From Lachnospiraceae bacterium (GTDB taxonomy: Bacteria; Bacillota; Clostridia; Lachnospirales; Lachnospiraceae): a stretch of DNA of 64,000 bases. Every line of letters begins with the position of its first letter. Positions within the stretch are counted from its first letter, which is position 1. The notes under the pieces are model-generated. The model worked only from the letters and a program-made list of their open reading frames with translations. It was not told the origin of the DNA and did not search any database. The translations under genes were made by a program, and so were the position numbers. Of the stretch, positions 19,793-30,053 are shown piece after piece. The DNA is taken from the NCBI GenBank assembly GCA_017450485.1, contig JAFSTN010000033.1:62001-126000 (forward strand), in the 5' to 3' direction.

Positions 19793-21454
19793 ATGAAAGA
19801 GCGTAACGGTCTCAACATAAAAGACAGAATCCGAAAAGATCCCGAAGTGTTAATCTTCGGAATCTTTTTGGCATGTATGTGCGTATATTATTCATACAGG
19901 ATGTTTGCTTTTGCTCCGTGGTATGACGAACTGTACACATATAATTTTTTTGTGAGCAGAGGCCCCGTATATGCAGGGATCCACTGGCCCGTACCCAACA
20001 ATCATCTCGGTTATTCGGCGCTTAGCGGCGTACTGTATGTCATCACACACGATCCGTACATATCTCTTCGCGGTATAGCCTGGCTGTCATCGATCGGTAA
20101 TCTGATCATGCTGTATATGACAGGCCGGTATCTGATGAAACCCGGGATGAGGCTTTTGCTTCCCGCAATATACGCAGGTGCATGGCAGGTCAATAATATA
20201 ACGGTGCAGGGCAGAGGTTATTCCCTTTCCGTGAATATGATGCTGATCGCTTTTATCTGCCTTCTTCACCTGTGCTTTGATGAGAGTGACGGACCGGACA
20301 GTACGAAGGATCCCAAACGCTTAAGGAAATATTATATTCTGTGGGCTATAGCACTGATACTTGGTTTCTATACTGTTATTACTACATTGTACTGGGTAGT
20401 GACGCTGTGTTTATCTGCTTTATTCTGCCTTTTGAGTGTCAAACGTGCTGACAGGCTTATCCGCCTGATCATTTCTTCGGTATGCGGTGCGGTCGGAACA
20501 TTGACAGTTTATTCCGCAGTATGGCTTGCCATCGGGTCCAATCTGCTGATCAAGGATAAATCCGGTTTATATTCACAGCTGTCGCATTTAGCACTTATCA
20601 GATCGCATCCTGTACTTTCACTTAAGACAGGCGCTGAGTATATGCTTGCAACTCCGTATATCCAGAGTGTCGACAAGACCGGATATCCGAAAGCATTCTT
20701 CGATCATTGGATCGATATCCTGAATCATATGTATTCATTCGGCGTGGTCATACTTGTGATCATGCTTATAGGCGTTATCCTTGCTGCTGTTACACTGATC
20801 GCCCGTCATAAGTATCTGTCAGACCCGCAAAATGCGGAAACAGGTGATAAACAGATGAATGAAGGCCTGTGTATCTTTTCGTGGCTGGTGATCTGTTTTG
20901 CATTTGCGGCTCCCATTACGGTATTTGTTCAGATCAAGCTTCCTTATATACGTGTGTTTACATTCTATGCTGTCGCTGTGAGTCTGGGAGTTACCTATGT
21001 CATATATGTTCTGTTTGGTGCCCTTAAAGGTTATTTTACTTATGGTATCGGAGTGATCGTGACATTACTTGTAATTGCGCAAATACTCAGCTCAGATTAT
21101 AATATCCCTTATGGGGAAAGGGAGGAGGCCGTATCGGATCTGATGAAACAGGCGGATCTGAGCAGCCTGGCTGCAGACGGTGCCCATATATGCCTCACGG
21201 ATGTTAATCAGGAATACATGTACAGATTCCTGTATGATGAATATCCCGAGATGGCCGATATATCGGAGGCCGACGTGATCGTTATAGATAAAGATATGCT
21301 GGATCCCGAAGCAGAGTTTCATTGGGAATTCTATTATGATCATGATTCGGTCGATATGGACCGGTTAAGCGGCATGAAACAGCTCCTCAGGAATACATAT
21401 TACGAGGTTTATATTACGGATGAGATATCGGATAAGATATCTGTCGTACGATGA
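19793..21454 (+). CDS. GT-C-type membrane glycosyltransferase-like protein
   Basis: A 553-residue polytopic membrane protein with roughly ten to eleven hydrophobic helices and a soluble C-terminal domain of about 110 residues. The first extracellular loop carries FAPWYDELYTYNFF. Its Asp-Glu pair is where GT-C glycosyltransferases (ArnT, PMT and dolichyl/undecaprenyl-phosphate-sugar users) place a catalytic acid. A role in transferring a lipid-linked sugar outside the membrane follows from the fold but not from any closer match. Start choice is open: GTG at 19775 has a distant site, while ATG at 19793 has GGGAG about 11 bases away. It sits between leuB and ilvD with short spacing, though unrelated to them in function. 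Confidence 0.75.
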   Translation: MKERNGLNIKDRIRKDPEVLIFGIFLACMCVYYSYRMFAFAPWYDELYTYNFFVSRGPVYAGIHWPVPNNHLGYSALSGVLYVITHDPYISLRGIAWLSSIGNLIMLYMTGRYLMKPGMRLLLPAIYAGAWQVNNITVQGRGYSLSVNMMLIAFICLLHLCFDESDGPDSTKDPKRLRKYYILWAIALILGFYTVITTLYWVVTLCLSALFCLLSVKRADRLIRLIISSVCGAVGTLTVYSAVWLAIGSNLLIKDKSGLYSQLSHLALIRSHPVLSLKTGAEYMLATPYIQSVDKTGYPKAFFDHWIDILNHMYSFGVVILVIMLIGVILAAVTLIARHKYLSDPQNAETGDKQMNEGLCIFSWLVICFAFAAPITVFVQIKLPYIRVFTFYAVAVSLGVTYVIYVLFGALKGYFTYGIGVIVTLLVIAQILSSDYNIPYGEREEAVSDLMKQADLSSLAADGAHICLTDVNQEYMYRFLYDEYPEMADISEADVIVIDKDMLDPEAEFHWEFYYDHDSVDMDRLSGMKQLLRNTYYEVYITDEISDKISVVR

Positions 21455-21474
21455 TCTGATACGGAGGAAAGACC

Positions 21475-23139
21475 ATGAAAAGTGATAATGTCAAAAAAGG
21501 TATGCAACAGGCACCTCACAGGTCTCTGTTCAATGCTCTCGGTTTTACCGAAGAGGAAATGAACAAGCCTATGATAGGTATAGTCAGCTCGTATAATGAG
21601 ATCGTTCCCGGTCATATGAACCTGGACAAGATAGTCGCAGCCGTTAAACAGGGTGTAGCCGAAGCGGGCGGTGTTCCTGTCGTATTCCCGGCGATAGCGG
21701 TCTGTGACGGTATTGCCATGGGACATATCGGTATGAAGTATTCGCTGGTGACACGCGATCTGATAGCCGATTCCACTGAGTGCATGGCACTTGCTCATCA
21801 ATTTGATGCCCTTGTCATGGTTCCCAATTGCGATAAAAACGTTCCCGGCCTTCTGATGGCCGCAGCCCGTATCAATGTACCTACGGTATTTGTATCCGGC
21901 GGCCCCATGCTTGCCGGCCATGTGAAAGGAAAGAAGAGAAGCCTTTCCAGTATGTTTGAAGCGGTAGGTTCGTATTCCGCCGGCACCATGACGGAAGAGG
22001 ATGTGAAGGAATATGAGGCTAAAGTATGTCCTACCTGCGGCTCCTGTTCGGGTATGTATACGGCAAATTCAATGAACTGCCTGACCGAGGCTCTGGGTAT
22101 GGGACTTGGCGGAAACGGCACGATCCCCGCTGTTTATTCCGAGCGTATCAAGCTGGCTAAGCGTGCGGGTTATGCGGTTATGGATATGCTCAAAAAAGAC
22201 ATAAAGCCCCGAGATATCATGACTAAAGAAGCTATAATCAATGCTCTGACCGTAGATATGGCTCTCGGGTGTTCGACAAACTCCATGCTTCATCTGCCTG
22301 CCATAGCTCATGAGATAGGCTTTGACTTCGATATAGCATATGCAAACGACATATCCGAGAAGACTCCTAACCTGTGCCATCTGGCACCTGCAGGTCCCAC
22401 ATATATGGAAGACCTGAACGAAGCCGGCGGTGTATATGCCGTTATGAAGCAGTTGCTTGATGCAGGCCTCTTAAATGGTGACTGTATGACAGTTACCGGA
22501 AAGACCGTGAAAGAAAATGTGGCGAATGCACGCAATCTTGATCCGGAGGTCATCAGACCCATGGATAATCCTTATTCGACTACGGGCGGCCTTGCTGTCC
22601 TCAAGGGAAATCTTGCCCCTGACGGATCAGTGGTCAAGAGGAGCGCCGTTGTACCCGAGATGATGGTACATGAAGGCCCTGCCAGAGTATTTGACTGTGA
22701 AGAGGATGCTATAGATGCCATCAAGTCCGGCAAGATCGTAGCCGGTGATGTAGTCGTGATAAGATATGAAGGCCCTAAGGGCGGTCCGGGTATGAGAGAG
22801 ATGCTTAACCCCACGTCTGCCATTGCAGGCATGGGACTCGGTTCCACCGTAGCCCTTATCACAGACGGACGTTTCTCCGGTGCCAGCCGCGGTGCATCCA
22901 TAGGCCATGTATCACCCGAGGCGGCTGTCGGCGGCCCTATAGCGCTGGTACATGAGGGGGATACCATCGCGATCGATATACCGAACATGAAGCTGGAGCT
23001 CAAGGTGTCCGATGAAGAGCTTGCCAAGCGTAAAGCCGAGTGGACTCCCAGAGAACCCAAGGTTACTACAGGATATCTGGCCAGATACGAGAAGATGGTC
23101 ACCAGCGGTAACCGCGGAGCGATTCTGGAATTGAAATAA
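21475..23139 (+). CDS. ilvD: Dihydroxy-acid dehydratase
   Basis: Dehydrates 2,3-dihydroxy-3-methyl acids to 2-keto acids in valine, isoleucine and leucine synthesis, using an iron-sulfur cluster. The 554 residues match the family length. Cluster cysteines are visible in NCDKNVPG and in [29 protein letters not shown] near the end is the usual IlvD signature. A strong GGAGGAAAG ribosome site precedes the ATG. ilvB follows after only ten bases, so the two enzymes are made from one message. Confidence 0.97.
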   Translation: MKSDNVKKGMQQAPHRSLFNALGFTEEEMNKPMIGIVSSYNEIVPGHMNLDKIVAAVKQGVAEAGGVPVVFPAIAVCDGIAMGHIGMKYSLVTRDLIADSTECMALAHQFDALVMVPNCDKNVPGLLMAAARINVPTVFVSGGPMLAGHVKGKKRSLSSMFEAVGSYSAGTMTEEDVKEYEAKVCPTCGSCSGMYTANSMNCLTEALGMGLGGNGTIPAVYSERIKLAKRAGYAVMDMLKKDIKPRDIMTKEAIINALTVDMALGCSTNSMLHLPAIAHEIGFDFDIAYANDISEKTPNLCHLAPAGPTYMEDLNEAGGVYAVMKQLLDAGLLNGDCMTVTGKTVKENVANARNLDPEVIRPMDNPYSTTGGLAVLKGNLAPDGSVVKRSAVVPEMMVHEGPARVFDCEEDAIDAIKSGKIVAGDVVVIRYEGPKGGPGMREMLNPTSAIAGMGLGSTVALITDGRFSGASRGASIGHVSPEAAVGGPIALVHEGDTIAIDIPNMKLELKVSDEELAKRKAEWTPREPKVTTGYLARYEKMVTSGNRGAILELK

Positions 23140-23149
23140 GGAGAAGAAA

Positions 23150-24823
23150 ATGCAGCTTACAGGAGCGGAAATAGTTGTAGAGTGCTTGAAGGAACAGGGT
23201 GTTGATACCGTATTCGGTTATCCCGGCGGTACCATCCTTAATGTATATGACGCTTTGTATAATCACAGCAGTGAGATCAGACACATCCTGACCAGCCATG
23301 AGCAGGGTGCTGCACACGCTGCCGACGGTTATGCCAGAGCAACCGGCAAGGTCGGCGTTTGTATGGCTACATCCGGCCCCGGAGCAACGAATCTGGTTAC
23401 CGGTATAGCTACCGCATATATGGATTCCGTTCCTCTGGTTGCCATTACCTGTAATGTGAATCTGCCTGCACTTGGCAAGGATTCGTTTCAGGAGGTCGAT
23501 ATAGCCGGTGTGACCATGCCCATTACCAAGCATGGATATATCGTGAAGGATGTTAATATCCTTGCTGATACCATCAGAAAAGCTTTTCAGATAGCAGAAA
23601 GCGGAAGACCGGGACCGGTTTTGGTTGACATAACAAAAGATGTTACTGCCAATAAATGTGAGTATGAGCCAGTTAAGATTGAGAAGCCCCAACCTGTTGC
23701 GAATATTGATGAAAACGATGTCGACAGGATAGTTGAGCTCATCAATAATTCCCAAAAGCCTTTTGTATATGTGGGGGGCGGTGCCGTTATTTCCGGTGCT
23801 TCGGAAGAAGTGAGAGAGTTTGCCAAACTCATTGATGCTCCTGTTTGTGATACTTTGATGGGCAAAGGCGCTTTCGACGGTCATGATCCGAAGTATACCG
23901 GTATGATCGGTATGCATGGTACGAAGGCGTCCAATTTCGGTGTGAGCCAGTGTGATCTTCTGATCGCTCTCGGCGCAAGATTTTCCGACAGAGTTATCGG
24001 TAATCCCAAGACCTTTGCGGGAGATGCCAAGATCATCCATATAGATGTTGATGCTGCAGAGATTCACAAGAATATCCATGCGGATGCTTATATGGTCGGA
24101 GATCTGAAGCTGATCCTTACAGAGATCAATAAGAGGCTTAAGCAGGCTGATCATTTTGAGTGGCTTGGTACCGTTGCGGATCTAAAGACCAGATATCCCC
24201 TTTCATATGATGATTCCCGGCTCAGTTGTCCGTACATTATCGAGAAACTCGATGAACTGACAGGCGGTCAGGCTATCATCACTACGGATGTCGGGCAGCA
24301 TCAGATGTGGGCCGCCCAGTATTATACATATTCCGAACCCCGTACATTCCTTTCGTCGGGCGGTCTGGGAACCATGGGATACGGACTCGGTGCCTGCATC
24401 GGCGCCAAAGTGGCCAGACCTGATAAGGTATGTATCAATATTGCCGGTGACGGCTGCTTCCGCATGAATATGAACGAGCTGGCAACGGCAAGCAGATATA
24501 ACATCCCGATCATCGAAGTTGTTATCAATAATCACGTGCTCGGGATGGTTCGTCAGTGGCAGACTTTGTTCTACGGCAAGAGATATTCACAGACAGTTCT
24601 CAATGATTCGGTTGATTTCTGCAAGGTCGCCGAAGCGCTCGGATGCGAAGCGATTCTGGTAGACTCAATGGATGCTGTTGAGCCGGCTATACGTAAGGCT
24701 CTTGATTGCGGCAGACCGGTATTGCTCAATTGCATTATTCCCGAAGATGATAAGGTATTCCCGATGTCATCTCCCGGAGCTTCACTGACGCAGACATTTG
24801 ATGCATCTGATATGGAGTCATGA
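23150..24823 (+). CDS. ilvB: Acetolactate synthase, large (catalytic) subunit
   Basis: Thiamine-diphosphate enzyme that condenses two pyruvates, or pyruvate and 2-ketobutyrate, at the entry of branched-chain amino acid synthesis. The 557 residues show the catalytic Glu in SHEQGAAHAADGYARATGKVG and the FAD/ThDP domains. The ThDP-Mg site is GDGCFRMNMNELATASR...NN in the last third. The regulatory subunit IlvN is not adjacent, and the ACT protein at 54787 is of another family. A large subunit without ilvN beside it either depends on a distant ilvN or acts alone. The stop overlaps the next start as ATGA. Confidence 0.95.
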   Translation: MQLTGAEIVVECLKEQGVDTVFGYPGGTILNVYDALYNHSSEIRHILTSHEQGAAHAADGYARATGKVGVCMATSGPGATNLVTGIATAYMDSVPLVAITCNVNLPALGKDSFQEVDIAGVTMPITKHGYIVKDVNILADTIRKAFQIAESGRPGPVLVDITKDVTANKCEYEPVKIEKPQPVANIDENDVDRIVELINNSQKPFVYVGGGAVISGASEEVREFAKLIDAPVCDTLMGKGAFDGHDPKYTGMIGMHGTKASNFGVSQCDLLIALGARFSDRVIGNPKTFAGDAKIIHIDVDAAEIHKNIHADAYMVGDLKLILTEINKRLKQADHFEWLGTVADLKTRYPLSYDDSRLSCPYIIEKLDELTGGQAIITTDVGQHQMWAAQYYTYSEPRTFLSSGGLGTMGYGLGACIGAKVARPDKVCINIAGDGCFRMNMNELATASRYNIPIIEVVINNHVLGMVRQWQTLFYGKRYSQTVLNDSVDFCKVAEALGCEAILVDSMDAVEPAIRKALDCGRPVLLNCIIPEDDKVFPMSSPGASLTQTFDASDMES

Positions 24824-26235
24824 ACCGGCATTTACGGAATATACTGAAGATCATCTATATATTCGTTTTTGTTTCACTTATAATCCTGGGCCTGATCTAT
24901 TTGGGCCTGGGATATTATTATAGTGATTCGTTCAGCTACGGGACCCGTATCAACGGCATATATTGTACCGGACATACTCCCGCCGAAGTGGATGCCCTTT
25001 TAAATGAAAAATATGACTATGAAGGGCTGACCGTTACATCGGACGGTGTATCCATGCATATTAAACCTTCCGATATTGATTTTACATATGATTTCAATGC
25101 CGCTCTGGGCATATATCTCCATAATCAGAATCCCTGGGCTTGGCCGTCCAATCTTATTTCCGACAGAGACAGAACTCTGCATCCCATAGTCGCTTTTGAT
25201 CTTGCTAAACTGAATAAGATACTTGATACATATGACATTTTTTCCTATGATACGGATCCTGATGTAAGCATCATAACCGGGGACGGTGTTTATGAGCTGG
25301 TTGATACCACAAGGCACAGGCCGGACAGCATCGCCATGCGAAAAGCGGTGATCGATTCCATTTACGAATCTACCGAGACTCTGGTACTTGACGGATCCTA
25401 TTATGAAGACGTTGATTATACTCCGGCACAGTTGGCAACCATCAGCGAATACGATTCGGTGAAAGATATGCTGGGCGCACATATTACATATGTGATGGGA
25501 GAGGACAGACTGGAACTGACAGATGATATACTGGTCGGATTTCTTTCACGTGATGATAACGGTGAGCTGATCCGTTCCGAAGATGAAAGCGAAGATGCTC
25601 CCCGATATGTCTGGAGTTCAGAAGCCATTGAAACATGGGTCGATGTACTGGCTGATCGTTATGATACTCTGGGGTCCACGCGTCATTTTAACGCTACCGG
25701 AGGGTTTACGGTTGATGTCAGCGGAGGCATATACGGTAATCAGATCGACAGAGATACGGAAAAAGCGTATCTGAAAAAAGCGATCAGCGATAAGGTGACG
25801 GAAGAACATGAGCCGTCGTATAAACAGGAAGCTCTGTATAAGGGACTTGATGATATAGGCCCTACATATATCGAGGTTAATATGACCGATCAGAAGCTGT
25901 ATTACTATGTTGACGGTGAACTGATCATTGATACACCGGTCGTCACGGGTAATATGGGAAGAAAAATGAATACACCGAGCGGTACCAATTATGTTTACTA
26001 TAAGCAGCGTAACCGTACTCTGATAGGGCCCAATTATCAGACCTTCGTTAATTACTGGATGGCCGTGAACGGTCATATAGGCATACATGATGCAACCTGG
26101 CGTAACGAATTCGGAGGAGATATCTACCTGACACAGGGATCACACGGATGCATCAATACCCCAATGGAAGCAGTCAGCCGGCTTTATGATATGGTTGAAC
26201 TCGGTACTCCGGTAATAATGTATTATACAGAGTGA
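24820..26235 (+). CDS. L,D-transpeptidase (YkuD) with membrane anchor
   Basis: Cross-links or modifies peptidoglycan by a cysteine-dependent transpeptidation outside the membrane. A single N-terminal helix (about residues 9-32) anchors the 471-residue protein. The middle (about 40-330) resembles the peptidoglycan-binding PG_binding_4 region often joined to YkuD. The YkuD domain spans about residues 345-470. Its catalytic motif is GSHGCINTPMEAV with the active cysteine; the partner histidine is in GHIGIHDATW. The first codon overlaps the ilvB stop by four bases, so it is translated with the amino acid genes despite the unrelated role. Confidence 0.92.
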   Translation: MNRHLRNILKIIYIFVFVSLIILGLIYLGLGYYYSDSFSYGTRINGIYCTGHTPAEVDALLNEKYDYEGLTVTSDGVSMHIKPSDIDFTYDFNAALGIYLHNQNPWAWPSNLISDRDRTLHPIVAFDLAKLNKILDTYDIFSYDTDPDVSIITGDGVYELVDTTRHRPDSIAMRKAVIDSIYESTETLVLDGSYYEDVDYTPAQLATISEYDSVKDMLGAHITYVMGEDRLELTDDILVGFLSRDDNGELIRSEDESEDAPRYVWSSEAIETWVDVLADRYDTLGSTRHFNATGGFTVDVSGGIYGNQIDRDTEKAYLKKAISDKVTEEHEPSYKQEALYKGLDDIGPTYIEVNMTDQKLYYYVDGELIIDTPVVTGNMGRKMNTPSGTNYVYYKQRNRTLIGPNYQTFVNYWMAVNGHIGIHDATWRNEFGGDIYLTQGSHGCINTPMEAVSRLYDMVELGTPVIMYYTE

Positions 26236-26247
26236 CTACATTCTTAT

Positions 26248-26276
26248 TTACTATACTGTGAGTGGTGTGATACAAT
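26248..26276 (+). promoter_or_regulatory. Promoter of the decarboxylase operon
   Basis: TTACTA (26248-26253), 17 bases, then TACAAT (26271-26276) with TG in the extended -10 position. The -35 is weak. The leader would be about 50 bases, ending in the GGAGGG ribosome site before 26336. Confidence 0.5.
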
Positions 26277-26335
26277 AATTCACAATGGTGTTTAATGATC
26301 CAACACATTAATTTTTGAATGGAGGGCTTAGATAA

Positions 26336-27706
26336 ATGAGTAGTACCACACAAGCAAGAGCCAGGATCGACTCCTTGCTCGATGCCAACAGTTTCGTTGA
26401 AATCGGTGCGCGCATTAAAGCAAGAGCAACGGATTTCAATCTGAAACAGACAGATACTCCCTCTGACGGTGTAGTTACCGGCTATGGAGTTGTGAACGGT
26501 CATCTTGTTTATGTATATGCACAGGATCCCGGAGTCCTGGGCGGAAGCATAGGTGAGATGCATGCCAAGAAGATTGCCGGATTATATGATCTTGCACTCA
26601 AGACAGGTGCTCCGATAATCGGACTTATTGATTCTACCGGGCTCAGGCTCGAGGAATCCACCGATGCACTCAACGCATTGGGAGAGATCTATTTCAAGCA
26701 GGCTCAGGCGAGCGGAGTGATTCCGCAGATCACCGCCGTATTTGGTAATTGCGGTGGAGGACTTGCCGTAGCAGGGGCAATGAGCGATTTCGTGTTCGTT
26801 GAATCTTCTAACGGGAAGTTATTTGTAAATTCACCCAACGCTATAGAAGGGAATAATGCAGGCAAGTGCGATACTTCATCCGCAGACTTCCAGACGGAAG
26901 CCGGAAATGTTGACGTATGTACCGATGAAGCCGGCATTTATGCTGGCATTCGCGACCTCGTTGATATCCTTCCCTCCAATAATTCCGATATAGCTTTCGT
27001 TGATTGCACGGATGATATGAATCGCGCAACCGACGCTTCCGGTGATGTTGCTTCATTGGTAGTCTCACTGGCTGACAATGGCAGCGTATTTGAAACACGC
27101 AAAGGTTTCAGCGAAGATATCTACACCGCCCTTATCCGTCTCGGCGGTGCTACAGTCGGTGTCGTTGCCAATATCGAGCAGAAGATGACTGCCGATGGTG
27201 CCAAGAAAGCCGCTGATTTCGTTGATTTCTGTGATGCTTTTGAAATCCCGGTTCTTTCGCTTACCGATGTGACCGGCTTCAAGGCATGCAAATGCTGTGA
27301 GAAGAGAGTTGCATCCAATGCGGCTAAACTTGCATATGCTTTTGCAAACGCTACCGTTCCCAAGGTTAACGTATATATAGGTAAAGCTTACGGCAGTTTA
27401 TATTCCGCAATGAATTCCAAAGCCGTCGGAGCAGATATCTGCTTTGCATGGCCGGATGCCGAGATCGGCTGTATGGAAGCGGATGCTGCCGCCAAGATCA
27501 TAGCTAACGACAAGTCGGCTGATGAGATTTCCAAAACTGCTTCGGATTATGCCGCATTACAGAATAATGTTGAATCTGCCGCAGCTCGCGGATATGTTGA
27601 CAATATTATCGAAGCCGTTTACACGAGAAAATATGTTATAGGCGCTTTCGAGATGCTTGCCAATAAAGCAGTAGAAGGACCCGCTAAAAAGCATGGAACG
27701 GTTTAA
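26336..27706 (+). CDS. Acyl-CoA-type biotin carboxyltransferase subunit (MmdA / 12S-like)
   Basis: Carboxyltransferase of the crotonase-like fold used by methylmalonyl-CoA decarboxylase, propionyl-/acetyl-CoA carboxylases and the 12S subunit of transcarboxylase. It moves CO2 between a CoA ester and carrier-bound biotin. The two halves are clear: residues about 10-230 with PIIGLIDSTGLRLEES and the oxyanion-type VFGNCGGGLAVAGAMSD, and about 250-440 with IPVLSLTDVTGFKACKCCEKR, VPKVNVYIGKAYGSLYSAMNSK and the AWPDAEIGCMEADAAAKII segment. At 456 residues it is shorter than typical MmdA (about 510). The CoA substrate (methylmalonyl, malonyl or other) cannot be read from the sequence. First gene of a five-gene operon. 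Confidence 0.86.
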   Translation: MSSTTQARARIDSLLDANSFVEIGARIKARATDFNLKQTDTPSDGVVTGYGVVNGHLVYVYAQDPGVLGGSIGEMHAKKIAGLYDLALKTGAPIIGLIDSTGLRLEESTDALNALGEIYFKQAQASGVIPQITAVFGNCGGGLAVAGAMSDFVFVESSNGKLFVNSPNAIEGNNAGKCDTSSADFQTEAGNVDVCTDEAGIYAGIRDLVDILPSNNSDIAFVDCTDDMNRATDASGDVASLVVSLADNGSVFETRKGFSEDIYTALIRLGGATVGVVANIEQKMTADGAKKAADFVDFCDAFEIPVLSLTDVTGFKACKCCEKRVASNAAKLAYAFANATVPKVNVYIGKAYGSLYSAMNSKAVGADICFAWPDAEIGCMEADAAAKIIANDKSADEISKTASDYAALQNNVESAAARGYVDNIIEAVYTRKYVIGAFEMLANKAVEGPAKKHGTV

Positions 27707-27722
27707 GGAAAGGATGAACACT

Positions 27723-28433
27723 ATGAAAAAGAGTCTGGCAATATTAGGTATGCTTGCCTGCATGTTCGGGTTGGTTGCCTGCGGCTCTGAGAGTACCGGT
27801 GTTGAAAAACCCCTGTGCACCCCTGAAGAGGCTGCCAGTATCGGCGTTCAGACTGTGGATAATATGGACTTCATAGTCAGATCAGATAAGATCGAGCAGT
27901 ATGCATCAGAGGAAGTCAGCTATAACGGTTTGATCAGCTGGCAGAATGCACTTAAGGAAATGGGCGAATTCACAGAAGTGAAAGATGTCCAGTCCGATAT
28001 CGGTTCCGATCAGGTGGTCATCAATGTAACCGCCGGCGGAACTCTCAGAGATTCTATAGTTGAGATCATTGTAAATAAGGACGGAGCTGCAACCAGTATT
28101 TCCGCAACCGTACAGTATACGTTGGGAGAAATGATGGAGAAGGCAGGTCTTAATACTCTGATCGGTATGGGAACTGTGTTCGCCGTACTTATCCTGATCT
28201 GTCTGATCATCAGCTGCTTTGGATTCATTCCCAAGATACAGGGATTATTCTCCGGCAAAAACAAAAAAGCCGAGAAGACCACTGCAGAAGTAGCTGTTGA
28301 CAATACGATAGCTCAGATCATTAAAAAAGAAGATGATCAGGAACTTATTGCTGTTATAGCAGCCGCTATCGCCGCAAGCGAAGGCGCTGCAAGCACTGAC
28401 GGATATGTAGTTAGAAGCATACGCAGACGATAA
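27723..28433 (+). CDS. OadG/MmdD-type subunit with lipoprotein signal
   Basis: Small membrane subunit expected to hold the peripheral carboxyltransferase on the Na+-pumping beta subunit. The start at 27723 is chosen for its ribosome site GGAAAGG nine bases upstream. The first 20 residues are a lipoprotein signal, MKKSLAILGMLACMFGLVAC, whose final cysteine would be the lipidated residue. About 110 extracellular residues follow. Next come a membrane helix (about 145-170, MGTVFAVLILICLIIS) of the kind seen in OadG and a cytoplasmic tail rich in Ala, Lys and Arg. Classical OadG is only about 80 residues and has no lipobox, so this is an enlarged version. The position between carboxyltransferase and biotin carrier supports the assignment more than the sequence does. 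Confidence 0.8.
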   Translation: MKKSLAILGMLACMFGLVACGSESTGVEKPLCTPEEAASIGVQTVDNMDFIVRSDKIEQYASEEVSYNGLISWQNALKEMGEFTEVKDVQSDIGSDQVVINVTAGGTLRDSIVEIIVNKDGAATSISATVQYTLGEMMEKAGLNTLIGMGTVFAVLILICLIISCFGFIPKIQGLFSGKNKKAEKTTAEVAVDNTIAQIIKKEDDQELIAVIAAAIAASEGAASTDGYVVRSIRRR

Positions 28434-28469
28434 GCGTATTCAATGAATTAAGAAAGGCATGGTATTAAG

Positions 28470-28835
28470 ATGAAAAATTACACCATAACGGTAAACGGAA
28501 ACGTATATGATGTCACTGTGGAAGAAGGCGCAGGCGGTGCAACCGTTGCAGCTCCCGCAGCTCCCAAGGCAGCAGCTCCTGCAGCAGCTCCCGCTCCCAA
28601 GCCCGCATCTGCAGGTGCCGGTTCCATCAAGGTAGAAGCCGGTGCTGCAGGTAAGGTATTTAAGATCGAGGCAAACGTAGGACAGAACGTCAAGAAGGGT
28701 GATACCGTAGTCGTAGTGGAAGCTATGAAGATGGAGATCCCTGTTGTAGCCCCCGAAGACGGAACTGTAGCCAGCATAGATGTTAATGTCGGTGACGCAG
28801 TAGAGGCAGGAACTGTACTCGCGACCCTTAACTGA
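28470..28835 (+). CDS. Biotin carboxyl carrier protein (1.3S / MmdC-like)
   Basis: Carries the carboxyl group on a biotin-lysine between carboxyltransferases and the membrane pump. The 121 residues split into a short N-terminal segment (1-28), a flexible Ala/Pro linker (about 30-52) and a biotinyl domain. The modified lysine is in [10 protein letters not shown]. The size and design closely match the 1.3S subunit of transcarboxylase (about 123 residues) and MmdC. The biotin ligase needed to load it is not in the window. Confidence 0.93.
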   Translation: MKNYTITVNGNVYDVTVEEGAGGATVAAPAAPKAAAPAAAPAPKPASAGAGSIKVEAGAAGKVFKIEANVGQNVKKGDTVVVVEAMKMEIPVVAPEDGTVASIDVNVGDAVEAGTVLATLN

Positions 28836-28872
28836 TCAATTCCAAGTAACCCGTTTTCACAGGAGGTACAAA

Positions 28873-30021
28873 ATGTCATATATAGCAAATACGCTCGACA
28901 ATCTTGTGCACCAGACAGCCTTCTTTAATCTGTCTGTGGGCAATTACCTTATGATAGTCGTTGCGTTGGTGTTCTTATATCTGGCTATCGCAAAAGGATT
29001 TGAACCTCTGTTATTAGTTCCTATCGCTTTTGGTATGCTGCTCGTCAATATCTATCCGGATATCATGCATCCGGTTTCTGAGGGCGGCGCAGGCGGCGGA
29101 CTTTTGTATTACTTCTATCTGCTTGATGAGTGGTCAATACTTCCGTCACTGATATTCATGGGCGTTGGCGCTATGACAGACTTCGGTCCGCTGATCGCCA
29201 ATCCGACGAGTTTCCTGCTCGGCGCAGCTGCTCAGTTCGGTATTTTTGCCGCATATTTCGGCGCAATCTGGATGGGATTCAACGATAAGGCTGCTGCCGC
29301 CATCTCGATCATCGGCGGTGCAGACGGTCCTACATCCATTTTCCTGGCAGGTAAGCTGGGACAGACGGCTCTTCTCGGTCCCATAGCAGTGGCAGCATAT
29401 TCATATATGTCACTGGTTCCGATCATCCAGCCGCCTATTATGAAACTGTTTACGACGGAGAAAGAGCGTAAGATCAAGATGGCTCAGCTTCGTCCCGTTA
29501 CCAAGCTGGAGAAGATCCTTTTCCCCATCATCGTTACCATAGTTGTATGTCTTATCCTTCCTACGACTGCTCCTCTGGTAGGTATGCTTATGCTCGGTAA
29601 CCTCTTCAGAGAGTCCGGAGTTGTCCGTCAGCTGCAGGAGACCGCTTCAAATGCTTTGATGTACATCGTAGTTATCGTTCTCGGTACATCCGTTGGAGCT
29701 ACAACTTCTGCCGAGGCATTCCTTAACCTGGACACACTCAAGATCGTAGCACTTGGACTTATAGCGTTTGCATTCGGTACACTGGCCGGCGTTCTGTTCG
29801 GTAAACTGATGTGTCTGGTCACGAAGGGCAAAGTCAATCCTCTGATCGGTTCTGCAGGCGTGTCTGCCGTACCTATGGCAGCCAGAGTTTCACAGAAGGT
29901 AGGTGCGGAAGCAGATCCCACCAATTTCCTGCTGATGCATGCTATGGGACCTAACGTGGCCGGAGTTATCGGTACTGCGGTAGCAGCCGGTACATTCATG
30001 GCAGTATTTGGTGTATTTTGA
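28873..30021 (+). CDS. Sodium-translocating decarboxylase beta subunit
   Basis: Integral membrane subunit (OadB/MmdB/GcdB family) that decarboxylates carboxybiotin and exports Na+. The 382 residues contain about nine to eleven hydrophobic helices. The conserved re-entrant segments are present: [17 protein letters not shown], with the Asp implicated in Na+ binding, and [19 protein letters not shown] at the C-terminus. [15 protein letters not shown] lies before the latter. A GGAGG site precedes the ATG. This gene is the best evidence that the cluster conserves energy as a sodium gradient. The OadB symbol would imply oxaloacetate as substrate, which is not certain here. Confidence 0.95.
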   Translation: MSYIANTLDNLVHQTAFFNLSVGNYLMIVVALVFLYLAIAKGFEPLLLVPIAFGMLLVNIYPDIMHPVSEGGAGGGLLYYFYLLDEWSILPSLIFMGVGAMTDFGPLIANPTSFLLGAAAQFGIFAAYFGAIWMGFNDKAAAAISIIGGADGPTSIFLAGKLGQTALLGPIAVAAYSYMSLVPIIQPPIMKLFTTEKERKIKMAQLRPVTKLEKILFPIIVTIVVCLILPTTAPLVGMLMLGNLFRESGVVRQLQETASNALMYIVVIVLGTSVGATTSAEAFLNLDTLKIVALGLIAFAFGTLAGVLFGKLMCLVTKGKVNPLIGSAGVSAVPMAARVSQKVGAEADPTNFLLMHAMGPNVAGVIGTAVAAGTFMAVFGVF

Positions 30022-30053
30022 TCAGATAAATATATAGAAAGGAAATCAATCTT

